NCBI RefSeq assembly: GCF_002263495.1
Contig: NZ_CP022753.1
Coordinates: 2,976,001-3,040,000, forward strand
Direction: 5' to 3'
Length of the DNA stretch: 64,000 nucleotides
DNA from: Nocardiopsis gilva YIM 90087
Lineage (GTDB): Bacteria; Actinomycetota; Actinomycetes; Streptosporangiales; Streptosporangiaceae
A program made the translations under genes and the position numbers. Each line of letters opens with the position of its first letter. Position 1 is the stretch's first letter. Below, piece by piece: positions 63,115 to 64,000 of the stretch. The notes under the pieces are model-generated. The model saw only the letters and a list, made by a program, of their open reading frames with translations. It was not told the DNA's origin and did not search any database.

Positions 63115-63143
63115 TGGTTTGGGGCTTGACCCCAAGCTAAAGT
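63115..63143 (+). promoter_or_regulatory. promoter with spacer palindrome before the GT2 gene
   Basis: TGGTTT (63115-63120), 17 bases, TAAAGT (63138-63143). The spacer holds an inverted repeat TTGGGG-CTTGA-CCCCAA (63119-63135), positioned for repression. The predicted start site falls at or next to the GTG at 63150, suggesting a leaderless mRNA. Confidence 0.4.
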
Positions 63144-63149
63144 AACTCT

Positions 63150-64000
63150 GTGTCGTCTTTTGAATACTTAGAGTCGCGATCGGATGGGGTGACTCACCGT
63201 GGACGCGCCGAGCAGGTCCCCACACGGATATTCCGGAATGACTGGGGACGACTGACGCCGCCCCAACTGGGGGTGTGGACGCCGACGTTGACCGTGAGCG
63301 TGGTCATCCCCGCCCGGGGCCGGTCGGAGCGGCTGGCGTTGACGCTCGCCGCGTTGGCCGGGCAGACCTATCCCGCTCGACTGCTGGACGTTGTGGTCGT
63401 CGACGACCACTCATCACCCCCGATCCAGCTGCCCTCGCTGCGGCCGGCGCGGTGCCGCATTGAGCGTGCTCCCGCCACCGGCAGAGGTGCCGGGCATGCG
63501 CGGGCCTACGGGGCCCATGTCACGTCCGGGAAGGTGATCTGCTGGCTGGATCCCGACATGGTGGTCGGGCCGCGCTTCATCGAGGCGCTGGTCCGGTGGC
63601 AGCACGTGCACGCCGAGTGCGTGTCGCTCGGGCGGGTGCTCTTCTGCGCGCGTGGGCCCGAGGACCCGACGGCCCTGGCCGGGCTGGCCCGCTCGGGCAG
63701 TCTGTCCTCTGCACTCGCCGGTTCCTACGGTCATGCCCGCGTGGCGCGGGTGCTGGAACAGAGCTGTGGGCTGCGTGACGCCGATCACCTCGGCTTCCAG
63801 GCCTACGTGGGCGCCGCCGTGTCACTGAGGAGATCGCTCTACGAGGCCGCGGGCGGCGTCGACCCGGCGCTCGACCTCGGGCAGGACACCGAGTTCGCCT
63901 ACCGGCTGTGGCAGGCCGGAGGGCTCTTCCTGCCCGAGTACGCCGCACCCGCCTGGCACATCGGCCCGGCCACCCCGGCGCGCACCCGTCTGCCCTCCGC
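63150..64000 (+). CDS. GT2 family glycosyltransferase, partial at window end
   Basis: N-terminal 283 residues of a GT-A glycosyltransferase; the frame is still open at base 64000. Seen: the nucleotide-sugar strand VSVVIPARGRSERLALTLAALAGQTYPARLLDVVVVDDHSS (Asp pair), the DxD-like motif WLDPDMVVGPRFIEAL and the acceptor-side region AAGGVDPALDLGQDTEFAYRLWQAG (catalytic Asp in GQDTEF). Sugar and acceptor are unknown; polysaccharide or surface glycan synthesis is usual. Start taken as GTG 63150 (VSSFEYLESRSDG); GTG 63189 is the alternative. It follows a repeat island and may start a new gene cluster beyond the window. Confidence 0.85.
   Translation, partial: MSSFEYLESRSDGVTHRGRAEQVPTRIFRNDWGRLTPPQLGVWTPTLTVSVVIPARGRSERLALTLAALAGQTYPARLLDVVVVDDHSSPPIQLPSLRPARCRIERAPATGRGAGHARAYGAHVTSGKVICWLDPDMVVGPRFIEALVRWQHVHAECVSLGRVLFCARGPEDPTALAGLARSGSLSSALAGSYGHARVARVLEQSCGLRDADHLGFQAYVGAAVSLRRSLYEAAGGVDPALDLGQDTEFAYRLWQAGGLFLPEYAAPAWHIGPATPARTRLPS

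Noticed and set aside
62521-63118. Open frames on both strands in the repeat island
   Set aside because: Composition is Pro/Arg/Gly-rich noise, frames overlap one another, and no start signals or domains are visible.

Overview
The window is about 64 kb of very GC-rich DNA with GTG starts, third-position G/C bias and a complete Pup-proteasome system. Together with RbpA, a PafBC regulator, a SARP/BTAD regulator, DUF397 and Rv3235-family proteins and F420-type (Ddn-like) chemistry, this points to an actinomycete, most likely a Nocardiopsis-like member of the Nocardiopsaceae. The genus is an inference from gene content, not from a marker gene.

Layout. 1-5 kb: a NarL-type two-component system (minus), a RecB-family nuclease, an M50 site-2 protease and a SLOG-like protein. 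5-9 kb: an XRE regulator with TPR-like repeats and a small partner gene, polyphosphate glucokinase, and tRNA m1A58 methyltransferase. 9-26 kb: the Pup-proteasome region in the order arc (mpa), dop, pup, prcB, prcA, pafA, FKBP lipoprotein, DUF3866 (minus), pafBC fusion, small membrane protein, tatA, tatC. An NTF2-like gene lies between arc and dop, and an alpha-lytic-type secreted protease between dop and pup. Pup is encoded with a C-terminal Glu, so it is ready for ligation. 26-34 kb: diacylglycerol kinase, a Ski2/HelY-type helicase, a GH13 alpha-glucosidase, a GT4 glycosyltransferase and a YefM/RelE-type toxin-antitoxin pair. 34-42 kb: acyl-CoA dehydrogenase and a sugar ABC transporter (ATPase, binding protein, two permeases), with a second MsiK-type ATPase convergent to it. 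42-47 kb: lnt, fxsA, a HAD phosphatase, rbpA and a Ddn-family reductase. 47-58 kb: an MFS drug exporter, a zinc alcohol dehydrogenase, a BTAD/NB-ARC regulator broken by two homopolymer frameshifts, an S37 secreted peptidase, a UMF1 transporter and a GDPD phosphodiesterase. 58-64 kb: an Rv3235-family protein, a P1B-4 metal ATPase with a divergent ArsR regulator and a clear operator, a 1.6-kb noncoding island packed with palindromic repeats, and the start of a GT2 glycosyltransferase that runs off the end.

How the genes work together. Arc, PrcA/PrcB, Pup, PafA and Dop tag and degrade proteins. GGAAT-N18-GTT elements, the consensus of the thiol-oxidative-stress sigma factor SigR, sit in the correct orientation upstream of arc, pup and rbpA. 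I found no other copy with this spacing when reading both strands by eye. This suggests that proteasome supply and RNA polymerase protection are tied to disulfide stress here. The ABC transporter, the GH13 enzyme and polyphosphate glucokinase could form an alpha-glucoside uptake and phosphorylation route. Strong inverted-repeat terminators separate most convergent genes. No tRNA, rRNA, CRISPR array, insertion sequence or prophage was seen.
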